Assembly (NCBI GenBank): GCA_016787525.1
Contig: JAEUUP010000107.1
Span: forward strand, 1-64,000
DNA: 64,000 bases
From: Saprospiraceae bacterium
GTDB lineage: Bacteria; Bacteroidota; Bacteroidia; Chitinophagales; Saprospiraceae
Direction: 5' to 3'
This document shows, one piece after another, positions 1-8,813 of the stretch (its first letter is position 1; each line of letters starts with the position of its first letter). A program made the position numbers and the translations under genes. The notes under the pieces were generated by a model. The model was not told the DNA's origin. It did no database searches and saw only the letters and a list, made by a program, of their open reading frames with translations.

Positions 1-39
1 TTTGATTAAAATTTTGGCTTTGCCAAAATTTTAATCAAA
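1..39. repeat. Perfect 18-bp inverted repeat at window edge
   Basis: Arms at 1-18 and 22-39 pair perfectly around a 3-base loop. The dyad is AT-rich with a GGC/GCC centre and ends in a short A run. It could be a bidirectional terminator or one end of a longer repeat cut by the window edge. No gene is visible from 1 to 136. Confidence 0.6.
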
Positions 40-78
40 AAATCGCTCGCTCCAATAGAAAAACTTTCAAAGTACGCC

Positions 79-97
79 TTTTGCGCGTAGCGCAAAA
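79..97. terminator. Candidate terminator hairpin
   Basis: Arms TTTTGCGC (79-86) and GCGCAAAA (90-97) form a short GC-centred hairpin flanked by A/T. It lies about 40 bp beyond the stop codon of the minus-strand sialidase and could end that transcript. Confidence 0.45.
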
Positions 98-136
98 CAG
101 TGAGTATCAAACACGCGAAAACTTATTTCTGATTAC

Positions 137-2407
137 TTAATTCACTAAAAAATGGACAATGCGACAGGCATTTCCTTTGCTTTTTGGATTTTTTTCTACA
201 CTGATTTTTAAGGTCAACACATGCTTGTCAGGTGTCAAACCTGCGCCCAAGACTAAATACCATGGCAAATGCAGTTGCCCACTCCAACGGGTATAAAGGT
301 CTAAATTTTTGTATGGCGCACCATCAATCGAGTAAGAAATCATACCCGCGTCAGCTCCTGAAACAATAGAAATACCCACAGCTGTACCTTCAAAAGGCAA
401 AGAAAGTGTGCTTTCGGGCGTTGTCGAGACGAGCACAGGCACATGTACAAAACCTTGTCGGGTGGGTAATCCATCGGTTGGTTGCCAATTATTATCGAGA
501 CTCCAATGGGTATCATATTGGGCATTGTCGAATGCGTAATATTTGCCTGTGACAAAACTACTTTTATTCAATGGCTCAGGATTTGAAGTGCGAATTGCTG
601 TTGTTGAAGCATTAAAACAGGCATTTAACAGACTTTTTATCGTTGAAAAGTATAATTCTTGCCCAAATACTGAGGGGTGCAAATCATTGAAATCATCGCG
701 CCAACTGAACTCTTTGTTCTGCATTCGGTCGCGGATTTCTTTTGCCAAATTGATGGACGGCAATTGATAGTGTGCTGCTATCAATTCATGATTTTTTACC
801 TCAATTGGTTCTTTGTGGTCGTCATAATCCTGTGTTTTATCGGGGTCGGCGAACGACATCAGCACAATATCCATATTCGGATTCGCCTTTTTTGCGTGTC
901 GCACAATGCCTTCCAAAGCGCGGATTTGTGTCAAGCTATCAGTGCCATTAGCTCTGTCATTCACGGCGGCTTCGACGAATAATAGGTCAATTTTGCCAGA
1001 ATCCAACAAATCTTGTTGCAATCTGAAAGCATGAGGTAAACTGCCCAAAGAGGGAATTCCAGCAGCAATGAAGCGAAAATGGGTTTTCGGAAACATCTCT
1101 TTCAAGTAAACACACGTTTTATCGCGCCATCCTTTGTTGTGCGTTATTGAGCCACCGAGAAATGCCACTGTTGCTTTTTTATCGTTATTGATTGCATCAA
1201 AACTGTTTTTTAAGCCGTTTCTGAGGGTGAAATAATCCTGATTGGGTAGAGGTTGATTAAAAGTGAAGTCGTCATAAAAGTTTTGATACACAATTTTCGT
1301 ATAATTATCCTTTTCGTACAAAACCCCAATACGGTTATCGTTTTGAATCACTAAATCGGAATAGGCCGAACTGCCTTCACAAATCACTTTTTTGATACGC
1401 CACGTTTTGCCCTCGTCCACACTGGCATAAAGAGTCAGATTTTCCCGTTTGGTGCTGTGATTCAAATTTGAAAAAAGTAGCACATTTTGACCCGTTTTTG
1501 TCTTAAAATTAACCATACTGCCTTCACAAACAGGATCGGGCAATTGTTTTTCGAGGTAAACTGTGTCCCATTTTGCGCCTGCACTTTGGCTAAAAGCCAT
1601 TAGCCGAAACTTACTTTCACCCGATTGATTGCGGATATTCAGCAAAATACCGCCATTAGCAAGTTCGGCGGCGGTGCTTTCGTTGCTGCTTGGGAAATTT
1701 ACTGAGGGGGCCAATTGCCACGTTTTTCCGTGATTGTCGCTGTAAAAACCATGAGCAGCATAGTCTTTAAATTGTGCTTTCGGCGCACCTTCAGAATGGT
1801 TTGCCGCGATAAACAGTCGCCCTTTGTGCTTCCCGCGTGTGAGTTGCAACGCATGCCCGGGCGTATTGGCATAACTGCGCCAATCTTCTTTGAACCGATA
1901 TTGGGGCTTTACACTCGGCTTATTGGGGCGCGATACTGAGGGGGTGATATTGACAGGCGACGACCATATTTTGCCATTGTCCACACTTGTTTTATACCAT
2001 ACTTCGCGGATGGCTTTACCTTCTCTTACATCTTGTTCGGAGGCGTTTGTACCTGTGTTGTAGAAAAGAAACAAACGCCCATTTTTGTATTTTTTGTCCC
2101 ATAAATCGTACACAGGTGCAGGATTTCCCGCTTGAAAGCTATCATTTTCGGCTACAATTTGAAGACTTCCCCACGTTTTACCATTGTCATTACTGCGCTT
2201 CAAGACGATTCGAACATCGCCGTGGTCGCCACAATTGTGCTTTCGGGCTTCACAGAATGCCAAAAGTTCGCCATTAGGTGCTTTCACGATGGCGGGTATG
2301 CGATAGCACAAAAAACCATCGTCACCATTCTTGAAAACAGTGGTTTGTGAATCTAATTTAGCAGAATTTAGACACACATATATGAGGAGCAAAAAAAGCT
2401 TATGCAT
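137..2407 (-). CDS. Exo-alpha-sialidase fused to SGNH esterase domain
   Basis: This secreted two-enzyme protein of about 756 residues starts at the ATG at 2407; an adjacent upstream TTG is less likely. A signal peptide (about residues 1-21) leads into a GH33-type six-blade sialidase domain (about 22-385). It has a YRIP arginine motif and at least four Asp-box repeats (SNDNGKTW, SVDNGKIW, SDNHGKTW, SVDEGKTW). A second domain (about 410-600) has the SGNH features GGSITHNKGW and a C-terminal D-L-H motif. A beta-rich tail of about 110 residues follows. Sialidases release terminal sialic acid; the SGNH part may remove O-acetyl groups that block the enzyme, though that is inferred. It lies 54 bp downstream of the oxidoreductase gene, probably in the same transcript. 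Three copies of the CCCCTCAGTA word lie inside it, each read as PSV. Confidence 0.88.
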   Translation of the reverse strand: MHKLFLLLIYVCLNSAKLDSQTTVFKNGDDGFLCYRIPAIVKAPNGELLAFCEARKHNCGDHGDVRIVLKRSNDNGKTWGSLQIVAENDSFQAGNPAPVYDLWDKKYKNGRLFLFYNTGTNASEQDVREGKAIREVWYKTSVDNGKIWSSPVNITPSVSRPNKPSVKPQYRFKEDWRSYANTPGHALQLTRGKHKGRLFIAANHSEGAPKAQFKDYAAHGFYSDNHGKTWQLAPSVNFPSSNESTAAELANGGILLNIRNQSGESKFRLMAFSQSAGAKWDTVYLEKQLPDPVCEGSMVNFKTKTGQNVLLFSNLNHSTKRENLTLYASVDEGKTWRIKKVICEGSSAYSDLVIQNDNRIGVLYEKDNYTKIVYQNFYDDFTFNQPLPNQDYFTLRNGLKNSFDAINNDKKATVAFLGGSITHNKGWRDKTCVYLKEMFPKTHFRFIAAGIPSLGSLPHAFRLQQDLLDSGKIDLLFVEAAVNDRANGTDSLTQIRALEGIVRHAKKANPNMDIVLMSFADPDKTQDYDDHKEPIEVKNHELIAAHYQLPSINLAKEIRDRMQNKEFSWRDDFNDLHPSVFGQELYFSTIKSLLNACFNASTTAIRTSNPEPLNKSSFVTGKYYAFDNAQYDTHWSLDNNWQPTDGLPTRQGFVHVPVLVSTTPESTLSLPFEGTAVGISIVSGADAGMISYSIDGAPYKNLDLYTRWSGQLHLPWYLVLGAGLTPDKHVLTLKISVEKNPKSKGNACRIVHFLVN

Positions 2408-2461
2408 CAACTAACATAACGGTAATTAATAAAAATGGAAAAATATTTACCTTTTTAGCAT

Positions 2462-3547
2462 TTATTTCAACCTAACAACACGACCCGTGCGTACCGACTC
2501 GTCGCAAGCAAAAGCTATTTTTAAGCTATTGACAGCATCGACCAAATGGTCAGTAAGGTCAATATTTTCGCGGATTGCTTTTAAGAAATAACGCTGTTCT
2601 CGATTACACAATTCTTGGTGGTCGGGTTCGTCAGTGAGATCAATCCATTCGTCGGATTTTATAAAATTATTCTGAGCATCAATATCTGCATGGTGCAGTT
2701 TCAATGATTCTGTTTTAGTATGAGCATCTACACTATCCGATTTACCCACTCCCCCAGCCTCTTTTGCAACGATTGAAACACAACCTTTGGGACCTATAAC
2801 ATCTTTGACAAAAAAAGCTGTTTCGCTCATCATGGGCCCCCAACCAGCTTCGTACCATCCTACTGACCCATCATCAAATATGATTTGGAGTTGTCCATAA
2901 TTATAATTATTTTTAGGAATATCATCAGTCAAACGTGCACCAATTGCCATTACTTGCAATGGTTTTGACCGTGTCATTTGACACATTATGTCAATATAAT
3001 GTACGCCACAATCAACTATCGGACTTAAGCTTTTCATAAGATTCCGATGTACATCCCACATGAAACCATGGCTCTGTTGGTTCAAATTCATACGCATGAC
3101 CAGTGGCTTACCTAATGTTTGCGCTAATTCGACAAACTTTTCCCATGATGGGTGATGTCTTAATATGTAGCCCACAACCACTTTTTTATTGGCTTTTTTT
3201 GCAGCATTGGCTACACGAATTGCTCCTTTGACTGTATCTGCAATGGGTTTTTCGATGAAGACATGACAACCTGCTTTCAATGCTTGGAGGCAAAATGCTT
3301 CGTGTGTGTCAGGATAAGTCGAAATGCAGACCGCATCAGGTTGGGTCACTTTTAAAGCATCTGAGAGGTCTGTAAAAAGAGGGAAACCGCCACCCAATCT
3401 TTCGTTCAATAACTCTTTACTTTTTCCTGTAGAAACAATACCACAAATTTTGAAACCTTCGATTTGATGATAAGCCATTGCATGAGACGCTCCCATATTG
3501 CCACAGCCGACGACTAAAACTTTGATTGTTTGTTGGTTCATTGCCAT
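2462..3547 (-). CDS. Gfo/Idh/MocA family oxidoreductase
   Basis: A protein of 361 residues with an N-terminal Rossmann fold (VVGCGNMGASH near residue 14) and the EKP motif (FIEKPIADT) typical of NAD(P)-dependent sugar dehydrogenases of this superfamily. There is no signal peptide, so it should act in the cytoplasm on a sugar or sugar derivative; the substrate cannot be read from the sequence. It is followed after 54 bp by the sialidase-esterase gene, which suggests processing of a sugar released by that enzyme. Translation may start at 3547 or at the next ATG two codons later. Eighty bases separate it from the plasmid initiator gene upstream, and a copy of the iterated word sits there at 3587-3596. 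Confidence 0.85.
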   Translation of the reverse strand: MAMNQQTIKVLVVGCGNMGASHAMAYHQIEGFKICGIVSTGKSKELLNERLGGGFPLFTDLSDALKVTQPDAVCISTYPDTHEAFCLQALKAGCHVFIEKPIADTVKGAIRVANAAKKANKKVVVGYILRHHPSWEKFVELAQTLGKPLVMRMNLNQQSHGFMWDVHRNLMKSLSPIVDCGVHYIDIMCQMTRSKPLQVMAIGARLTDDIPKNNYNYGQLQIIFDDGSVGWYEAGWGPMMSETAFFVKDVIGPKGCVSIVAKEAGGVGKSDSVDAHTKTESLKLHHADIDAQNNFIKSDEWIDLTDEPDHQELCNREQRYFLKAIRENIDLTDHLVDAVNSLKIAFACDESVRTGRVVRLK

Positions 3548-3627
3548 GAATATTTCTTGATGAATAGTGATAAATTTGAGTTGGCATACTGAGGGGTAGT
3601 TGTCATGTTACTAAGCTCCTTCCCTCT

Positions 3628-4962
3628 TTAAAATTTCTCGGGTCGAAGCGTTTTAACTGCATTACAAAAAGCAACTCTGAAACTTTCGTTTTTATAATTT
3701 TCAGCGAAAGTCAAGGCAGGGTTATAACTTCCACCAAAAAGTGAATAGCGTACTTTATCAATTGCAGCCTTTTGTAAACCTATTTCTTCCTGAATTAGAC
3801 TAAGAATAAGCTTTTCTTCTGCCAAAAATTTATCGTTTTTAGCCTTTCTGATTTGTTCTGCTCTGACCTCTTCTTGCTGGCGATATTGGTCTGCTAAAGC
3901 TTTTGAGCGTTTATTTTTTTCTTCTTGCTCTATTTTGGGGTCACTATAACGCTCTTTGACAGCTTTTACAAAGAAACCTGCTTTACTCTCAGCTTTGCCA
4001 TTTTCAATGGCTCGTCGTGTGATTTGTATAGCTTTTTGTAAGTCTTGTTCATCAAATAGGCTCTCTAAATGCTTAAAAACAGTCTTACTAACTCCAAATT
4101 CCTGACAAACAATACGTTCAATTTCTGATAATTCTGTTTTTGATTTAGATGGACTATTTATAGCGGGTTGTTCTGAGTGTGTAATTGGTGAATTTTTTTT
4201 AACCGTTTCTATTAGTTTTATCGGATGGTTTTCGAATATGTGAAATTTGATTTTACAAACCTTTTTACCTGCTTTGATTTCTTCGTAGTCAAAACGAATA
4301 TCCGTTGTATCAGCTAAACGTTTTTTAGCCTCATCGAGAACTCGTGTTTTAAAATGACCATATAAATCGTATTTATCTGCAACACCCAACATGGCTTTGA
4401 GTTCCTCTAAATCTACTTCTACATGGCGTTGCTTACGACCAAAATATTGTTTTAACACATGATATAAGCGAATACTTGAACCTGTACGAAGTAGTTTGTA
4501 ATGTCTAAAGTCAAATTTTGTAAAATCAGTCTGTAGCTGTAAAAGGAAAGGTCGCAGTTGCGGCAGGAACGTCAACGTCACAAAAAGTGAGTCGTTTTTG
4601 TGTGGTCGTTTTAGTTTTTCAACACCTGCAACAAGATGCGTATCCAATTCGACTTCTTGACCTTCATCATTTGAGTAAGTGATAACAACACGGCGCTCTA
4701 ACAATCTTTCTGCGGCTTCAAGCACGTATTTATAGACATTACCACTATCTGGTAAATCTAAAAACTTCAACAAGTCTTTTATGTAAATCTGATACCCTTT
4801 AAAATCTGTATCAGCAGGGCTAATCATGGTGCACATTTTGGCAATGAGCAAAAATTCCCAAAAGCTCATGCTATCTTTATACTTCGCTGTGATAAAGTTA
4901 TTAGCTTGTACATAAATATGTTCTGTATTAGCAAGAACAGGCGATTGGTTATTTTTTTTCAT
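3628..4962 (-). CDS. Plasmid replication initiator, Rep_3 (RepB/RepE-like)
   Basis: A protein of about 444 residues starting at ATG 4962; the TTG just before is less likely. The N-terminal half (about residues 15-240) resembles the paired winged-helix initiators of iteron plasmids, for example the segment FWEFLLIAKMCTMISPAD and the later FDFRHYKLLRTGSSIRLYHVLKQYF. A charged, coiled-coil-like stretch (about 340-390) follows. It should bind the iterons just upstream (5067-5357) and open the origin. An inverted repeat made of the iteron half-site lies 25 bp before the start codon, the usual arrangement for Rep dimer autorepression. No exact copy of the iterated word lies inside, unlike most large genes here. 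Confidence 0.88.
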   Translation of the reverse strand: MKKNNQSPVLANTEHIYVQANNFITAKYKDSMSFWEFLLIAKMCTMISPADTDFKGYQIYIKDLLKFLDLPDSGNVYKYVLEAAERLLERRVVITYSNDEGQEVELDTHLVAGVEKLKRPHKNDSLFVTLTFLPQLRPFLLQLQTDFTKFDFRHYKLLRTGSSIRLYHVLKQYFGRKQRHVEVDLEELKAMLGVADKYDLYGHFKTRVLDEAKKRLADTTDIRFDYEEIKAGKKVCKIKFHIFENHPIKLIETVKKNSPITHSEQPAINSPSKSKTELSEIERIVCQEFGVSKTVFKHLESLFDEQDLQKAIQITRRAIENGKAESKAGFFVKAVKERYSDPKIEQEEKNKRSKALADQYRQQEEVRAEQIRKAKNDKFLAEEKLILSLIQEEIGLQKAAIDKVRYSLFGGSYNPALTFAENYKNESFRVAFCNAVKTLRPEKF

Positions 4963-4987
4963 CAACTATTGTTTTGCCTCAAAGATA

Positions 4988-5020
4988 AATTATCACACTC
5001 TAAATTTCATTGTGATAATT
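4988..5020. promoter_or_regulatory. Rep operator: inverted iteron half-sites
   Basis: AATTATCACA (4988-4997) and TGTGATAATT (5011-5020) form a perfect 10-bp inverted repeat. The right arm equals the 3' half of the iterons. It sits immediately upstream of rep. In iteron plasmids, Rep dimers bind such inverted half-sites to repress their own gene. Confidence 0.7.
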
Positions 5021-5066
5021 AAAAAAATTCTTCAATCCCCTCAAAATGCTAGTCGCTAATTTTTAT

Positions 5067-5357
5067 CCGAATGTTTTGTGATAATAAGAATACTAATTTT
5101 TTAATTGTGCAGAAACTTCACATAAAATCAGATACTATAAAGCTTATTTAAGAAGCAAAAACCCGAACATTTTGTGATAACAAGTCTTATTTACTTCAGT
5201 TTATAACGATTTTTTTGCTCGGAAGCAATCCGAATATTCTGTGATAACATCCGAACATGATGTGATAATTACCCGAATATAATGTGATAATTATCCGAAC
5301 ATGATGTGATAATTACCCGAATATAATGTGATAATTATCCGAATATTTTGCGATAAT
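5067..5357 (+). other. Iteron replication origin (eight iterons)
   Basis: Eight copies of a 19-bp iteron, consensus CCGAAyATnwTGTGATAAT, start at 5067, 5163, 5230, 5251, 5273, 5295, 5317 and 5339. The last five are spaced exactly 22 bp, two helical turns, and alternate between two sequence types. This is the expected Rep-binding array of a Rep_3 plasmid origin. The rest of the 4963-5520 gap is very AT-rich and carries no gene. A DnaA-box match (TTATACACA) lies at 5509-5517. Confidence 0.88.
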
Positions 5358-5496
5358 AAATTCCATAAAGTATTGACTATAAATAATTAATGAAGCTCCT
5401 AAACAAGAAACAGTATAAACATATTAAAACAATAGAAACAATACAAGTTATTGTTTCTCTTTAGGTTTAAACTGGAATAGTAATACATTTTTGTTT

Positions 5497-5522
5497 AAAA
5501 TTGTGTATTTATACACAATTTT
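5497..5522. repeat. Inverted repeat AATTGTGTA-N4-TACACAATT, copy 1
   Basis: Arms 5497-5507 and 5512-5522 around the loop TTTA. It overlaps the stop of the RHH gene. A longer version of the same dyad recurs at 6881-6914, so the two flank the parA-RHH pair. It may be a partition site or terminator. Confidence 0.6.
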
Positions 5523-5829
5523 AAGATTTTGATATTAGACTCCAAGCAGCAACTGTAAAAAAACCTTTCATTGTTTGACCATTCTTTTTTATATGGTCTT
5601 GTATAGCATCATACAAATCTTGCGACAAATCCAAATTAACTCGTTGAGTTGCTTTCGGATACTTCTCTTTATAGGTCTTCGGTGGTGCTTCGTTTAGTGA
5701 TACAAGTGTATTTAATGTTTGTGGTGCATCTGTGATCGGAGCTACCTCTCGTAATTTTGCTAATGCTTGCTCTTGTTCCTCAGGTGTTTCTACGGTTTTA
5801 GTTAGCGTTTTTTTCTGAAATTTAGCCAT
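5521..5829 (-). CDS. Ribbon-helix-helix partition partner (ParB/CopG type)
   Basis: A basic protein of 102 residues. The first 60 residues look flexible. The last 40 (RVNLDLSQDLYDAIQDHIKKNGQTMKG and following) fit a ribbon-helix-helix fold, with a beta strand then two helices. It lies 49 bp downstream of parA in the same direction, the standard place for the centromere-binding partner of a small ParA. It should bind the repeats around the cassette and stimulate ParA ATP hydrolysis. Role inferred mainly from position and fold. Confidence 0.72.
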   Translation of the reverse strand: MAKFQKKTLTKTVETPEEQEQALAKLREVAPITDAPQTLNTLVSLNEAPPKTYKEKYPKATQRVNLDLSQDLYDAIQDHIKKNGQTMKGFFTVAAWSLISKS

Positions 5830-5878
5830 GATGTTAAAAATTTATTCGTAAATAAAGATAGCTTTGAATAAAGCAAAA

Positions 5879-6523
5879 TTAACCAAATAGAGTTTCTAAG
5901 ATACTTTCCAGTTCGTCAGCAATGCGCAACATTTCTTCTTTTGCCTTTTTGTCTTTATACTCCACTACCCCAACGCCTTGAATACTTGTCTCTTGATAAG
6001 CCACACGTTCGGAAAGTGTATGATTTAAAATTGGTAAATCAAAAGCACTTAAGGCAGCCTTGACTTCTCGGGCGATGTTGGTTTTTTCGTTGTAACGATT
6101 CAAAATAATATAGGCATAGACATTTTCTTTGACCGATTCTTTAATCTGTTTGTAACGTTTGAGAAAGTACTCAAATGACCAAAAATCATAACCACTGGGC
6201 GAAACTGGAATCAAAATCAAGTCACTCGCTAGAATAGTTGCATCTGCAAGCTCTGATAACTGAGGGGTGCCATCTAGAATGACAATGTCATAAGTCTTAG
6301 CATGTGCTTGGGTCTCGCGGCTCAATCGGTCTCCTACTGCTAAAACAGGAATAAGTGCGAGGCTATCATCTCGTTGACTTGACCACTTTATAGCAGACTG
6401 TTGCTGACGATCGGTGTCAACGATGCATACACTGTAGCCTTTTTCGGCAAATGAGACAGCAAGATTGGTACTGATGGTTGTTTTACCAACACCACCTTTT
6501 AGGTTCATAATTGAAATAACCAT
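5879..6523 (-). CDS. parA: ParA family partition ATPase
   Basis: A protein of 214 residues, the size of the short ParA type. It opens with the deviant Walker A motif KGGVGKTT (about residues 9-16), followed by VDTDRQQQ (Walker A') and VILDGTPQ (Walker B). It should position and segregate the replicon through ATP-driven DNA binding. Its start codon directly abuts a perfect 16-bp inverted repeat, a likely operator. A one-base variant of the iterated word (AACTGAGGGG) occurs at 6259-6268 within the gene. Confidence 0.92.
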   Translation of the reverse strand: MVISIMNLKGGVGKTTISTNLAVSFAEKGYSVCIVDTDRQQQSAIKWSSQRDDSLALIPVLAVGDRLSRETQAHAKTYDIVILDGTPQLSELADATILASDLILIPVSPSGYDFWSFEYFLKRYKQIKESVKENVYAYIILNRYNEKTNIAREVKAALSAFDLPILNHTLSERVAYQETSIQGVGVVEYKDKKAKEEMLRIADELESILETLFG

Positions 6524-6561
6524 AACTTTATATTTGTGGATTTAACCACAAATATAAAGTT
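6524..6561. promoter_or_regulatory. Perfect 16-bp inverted repeat abutting parA start
   Basis: Arms 6524-6539 and 6546-6561 pair perfectly around a 6-base loop, and the left arm touches the parA ATG. The core TTTGTGG/CCACAAA recurs once more at 6562-6569. Its position suits an operator for autoregulation by ParA or the RHH protein, or part of the centromere. Confidence 0.65.
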
Positions 6562-7459
6562 ATTTGTGGTTTTAAAAACATTTATACACAAATTTGTGTG
6601 TATTTTTGACATTTATTTTTGAAAAAGAATCATTTTTAACACCTGTATAACTCTATATATTCTGTTTGATTGATCTGCTTCAGAGTATTTCAAAGAACTA
6701 AATTTAGCTTAGGCCTATCTGGAAAATTTCGATTTGAGCTATTTATTTAAACCTGTCTTTGAAATTGTATTTAGTGAGGTTTACTTTAGCTTAAAATGAA
6801 TTTTATTGGTCTCCTGAATTGATTCTATATTTTAAAAGCAACACAATTATATGCAATCTACCCATTAATTGTTTATATTTGTTTTTAATTGTGTATAAAT
6901 ACACAATTAAAAACTTTGGTTTGTTCCTTTCCTAGTTCTCATAACTTTCCTAGTTCTCATAATTTACAGCTCTTCAAGGAATTTAGTTTTCACTTCATTT
7001 GTTTATAAAGGTTTATTTTTGTGTATTTAAAAACATTTATACACAAATTTGTTGTGAATCACTCTTTATTGATCCTCAATATATATAGCTCGATTAATCA
7101 TCATACTTCTCAGATTGTATTTCCAAACTGATATTGCAAAATTTTATTGGCATAAAGATATTTTCGACCTAATATCTCTTGTTTGGGAATCATCTAGTCA
7201 ATATTAGTGACTTACATTTAAGTAGTCGAATATAGTTTTGTAAAAAAAAATAAAAAAACAAGGGACTTTTATAAAAAAATAAAAAAGTATTCTACTTTTG
7301 TTCATTCTTGTTGTTAAGTTTATTTATTTTTTCATTAGGTCAGGCAAAAAAGAGAGCCTTGAGATACCCCTCAGTATTAAGTCCATATTTGCGAATTGAA
7401 TGCTAAAAAATATCAACCTCCTTTTTTGCTCGACCTGTTTTTAATGACTTTTAGAAATT
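6562..7459. repeat. AT-rich non-coding region with centromere-like repeats
   Basis: I see no gene in about 900 bp. It contains a 14-bp palindrome ACACAAATTTGTGT (6586-6599); a 27-bp direct repeat at 6571-6597 and 7026-7052; a perfect inverted repeat with 15-bp arms at 6881-6895 and 6900-6914, the same family as 5497-5522; and an exact tandem 18-bp duplication at 6927-6944 and 6945-6962. TTATACACA, which fits the DnaA-box consensus, occurs at 6582-6590 and 7037-7045 and in reverse at 6890-6898. Repeated ACACAA half-sites around a parA-RHH pair suggest a partition site. A -7-like box TACTTTTG lies at 7293-7300 and a copy of the iterated word at 7367-7376, both upstream of the ROK gene. Confidence 0.6.
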
Positions 7460-8671
7460 ATGGCAGACAAAAAAACATTGTACAAAAGGAATATATTAAA
7501 ACATTTTTACTTCGCACAATCGCTCTCTTGTGCTGATTTGTGTGAAAGAACGGATAAAAGTCTGCCTTTAATCACAAAACTGATTAATGAATTGATAGAA
7601 GAGGGTAAAGTCATTGAAACAGGCTTAGCTCCTTCGACAGGTGGTCGTCGTCCACTGATGTACTCCATTAAACCAGATATACTATATGTTATAGCTGTAT
7701 CAATGGATCAGTTGGTCACACGCATTGCACTTGTCGATATGGCCAATAACTATGTCGGTGATATTGAAAGGATAGATCTTAAACTAGCCAACAATGCACA
7801 GTCATTAGCTATTTTGACGAAAGCAATTGCTGAATTTATACAAAAAACACAAGTTGCTACAAATAAAATAGCAGGCATCGGGATTGCTATGCCAGGTTTT
7901 ATAGATGTAAAGAAGGGGATTAATTATTCTTTTTTGCATTCAACAGAGGGTAGTGTCACTAAATATATATCCAAAGTTGTTGGAGTGCCTGTATTTATTG
8001 ACAATGATTCAAGTTTGATTGCCCTTGCTGAATTGCGTTTTGGTGCAGCTCAAAATGAACGTAATGCAATGGTCATCAACATGGGTTGGGGAGTTGGATT
8101 AGGGCTAATTTTAGATGGTGAATTATACAGAGGAGACAACGGGTTTGCTGGAGAATTCAGCCATATACCAGTTTTTACTAATAATAAATTATGTAGCTGT
8201 GGCAAAAATGGGTGCTTAGAGACTGAAACATCTCTATTGGTTTTAGTGGAGAAAGCCATAGAAGGATTAAAAACGGGTAGAGTTTCGTCGCTCAAAGATA
8301 TTCCACAAGACAATCCCGAAAAAGCAAATAACATCATTATTCAATTAGCCCTTGAAGGAGATCAATTTGCAGTGGAACTATTATCTGATATTGGTTACAA
8401 AATAGGGCGTGGTGTGGCAATTTTGATACATCTATTGAATCCTAAATTAATCGTACTAAGTGGTCGTGGCTCGATGGCAGGGAAAATTTGGCAAGCACCC
8501 ATACAACAAGCATTGAATGAATATTGCATACCTAAATTATCACACAATACAACTATTACTGTATCAGAGCTTGGTTATCATGCAGAGCTTATTGGAGCTG
8601 CCACGTTGGTTATGGAAAACTTTGAGCGTATAAAAGAGCATAAATCAGAATTGGTTGAGGTATGTGATTGA
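7460..8671 (+). CDS. ROK family transcriptional regulator (NagC/Mlc-like)
   Basis: A protein of 403 residues. An N-terminal winged helix-turn-helix (about 8-60) precedes a ROK sugar-binding domain (about 72-395). The domain has the acidic DND motif (181-183), the HIPV histidine (235) and the zinc-binding cysteines of CSCGKNGCLE (245, 247, 252). NagC/Mlc-type proteins bind a sugar or sugar phosphate and release DNA. It stands 142 bp before the SusC/SusD operon and is the likely regulator of that glycan-uptake locus; the ligand is unknown, an amino sugar being plausible given the GH20 downstream. Start ATG 7460. Confidence 0.88.
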   Translation: MADKKTLYKRNILKHFYFAQSLSCADLCERTDKSLPLITKLINELIEEGKVIETGLAPSTGGRRPLMYSIKPDILYVIAVSMDQLVTRIALVDMANNYVGDIERIDLKLANNAQSLAILTKAIAEFIQKTQVATNKIAGIGIAMPGFIDVKKGINYSFLHSTEGSVTKYISKVVGVPVFIDNDSSLIALAELRFGAAQNERNAMVINMGWGVGLGLILDGELYRGDNGFAGEFSHIPVFTNNKLCSCGKNGCLETETSLLVLVEKAIEGLKTGRVSSLKDIPQDNPEKANNIIIQLALEGDQFAVELLSDIGYKIGRGVAILIHLLNPKLIVLSGRGSMAGKIWQAPIQQALNEYCIPKLSHNTTITVSELGYHAELIGAATLVMENFERIKEHKSELVEVCD

Positions 8672-8813
8672 GATTAATACACGCTAACGTAAAATAAATA
8701 AAGATGATACCCCTCAGTAAAACGGAAATGCTACAAACAAATCAATATTCTATTATCATTCTATTATCCGAAACTTTAACAACCAATTTATTAATGTTTA
8801 AAAACTTCACTCA

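Noticed and set aside
5067-5357. CRISPR or satellite array at the rep upstream region
   Set aside because: Units of 19 bp at about 22-bp spacing next to a Rep_3 gene are iterons; the spacers are only 2-3 bp.
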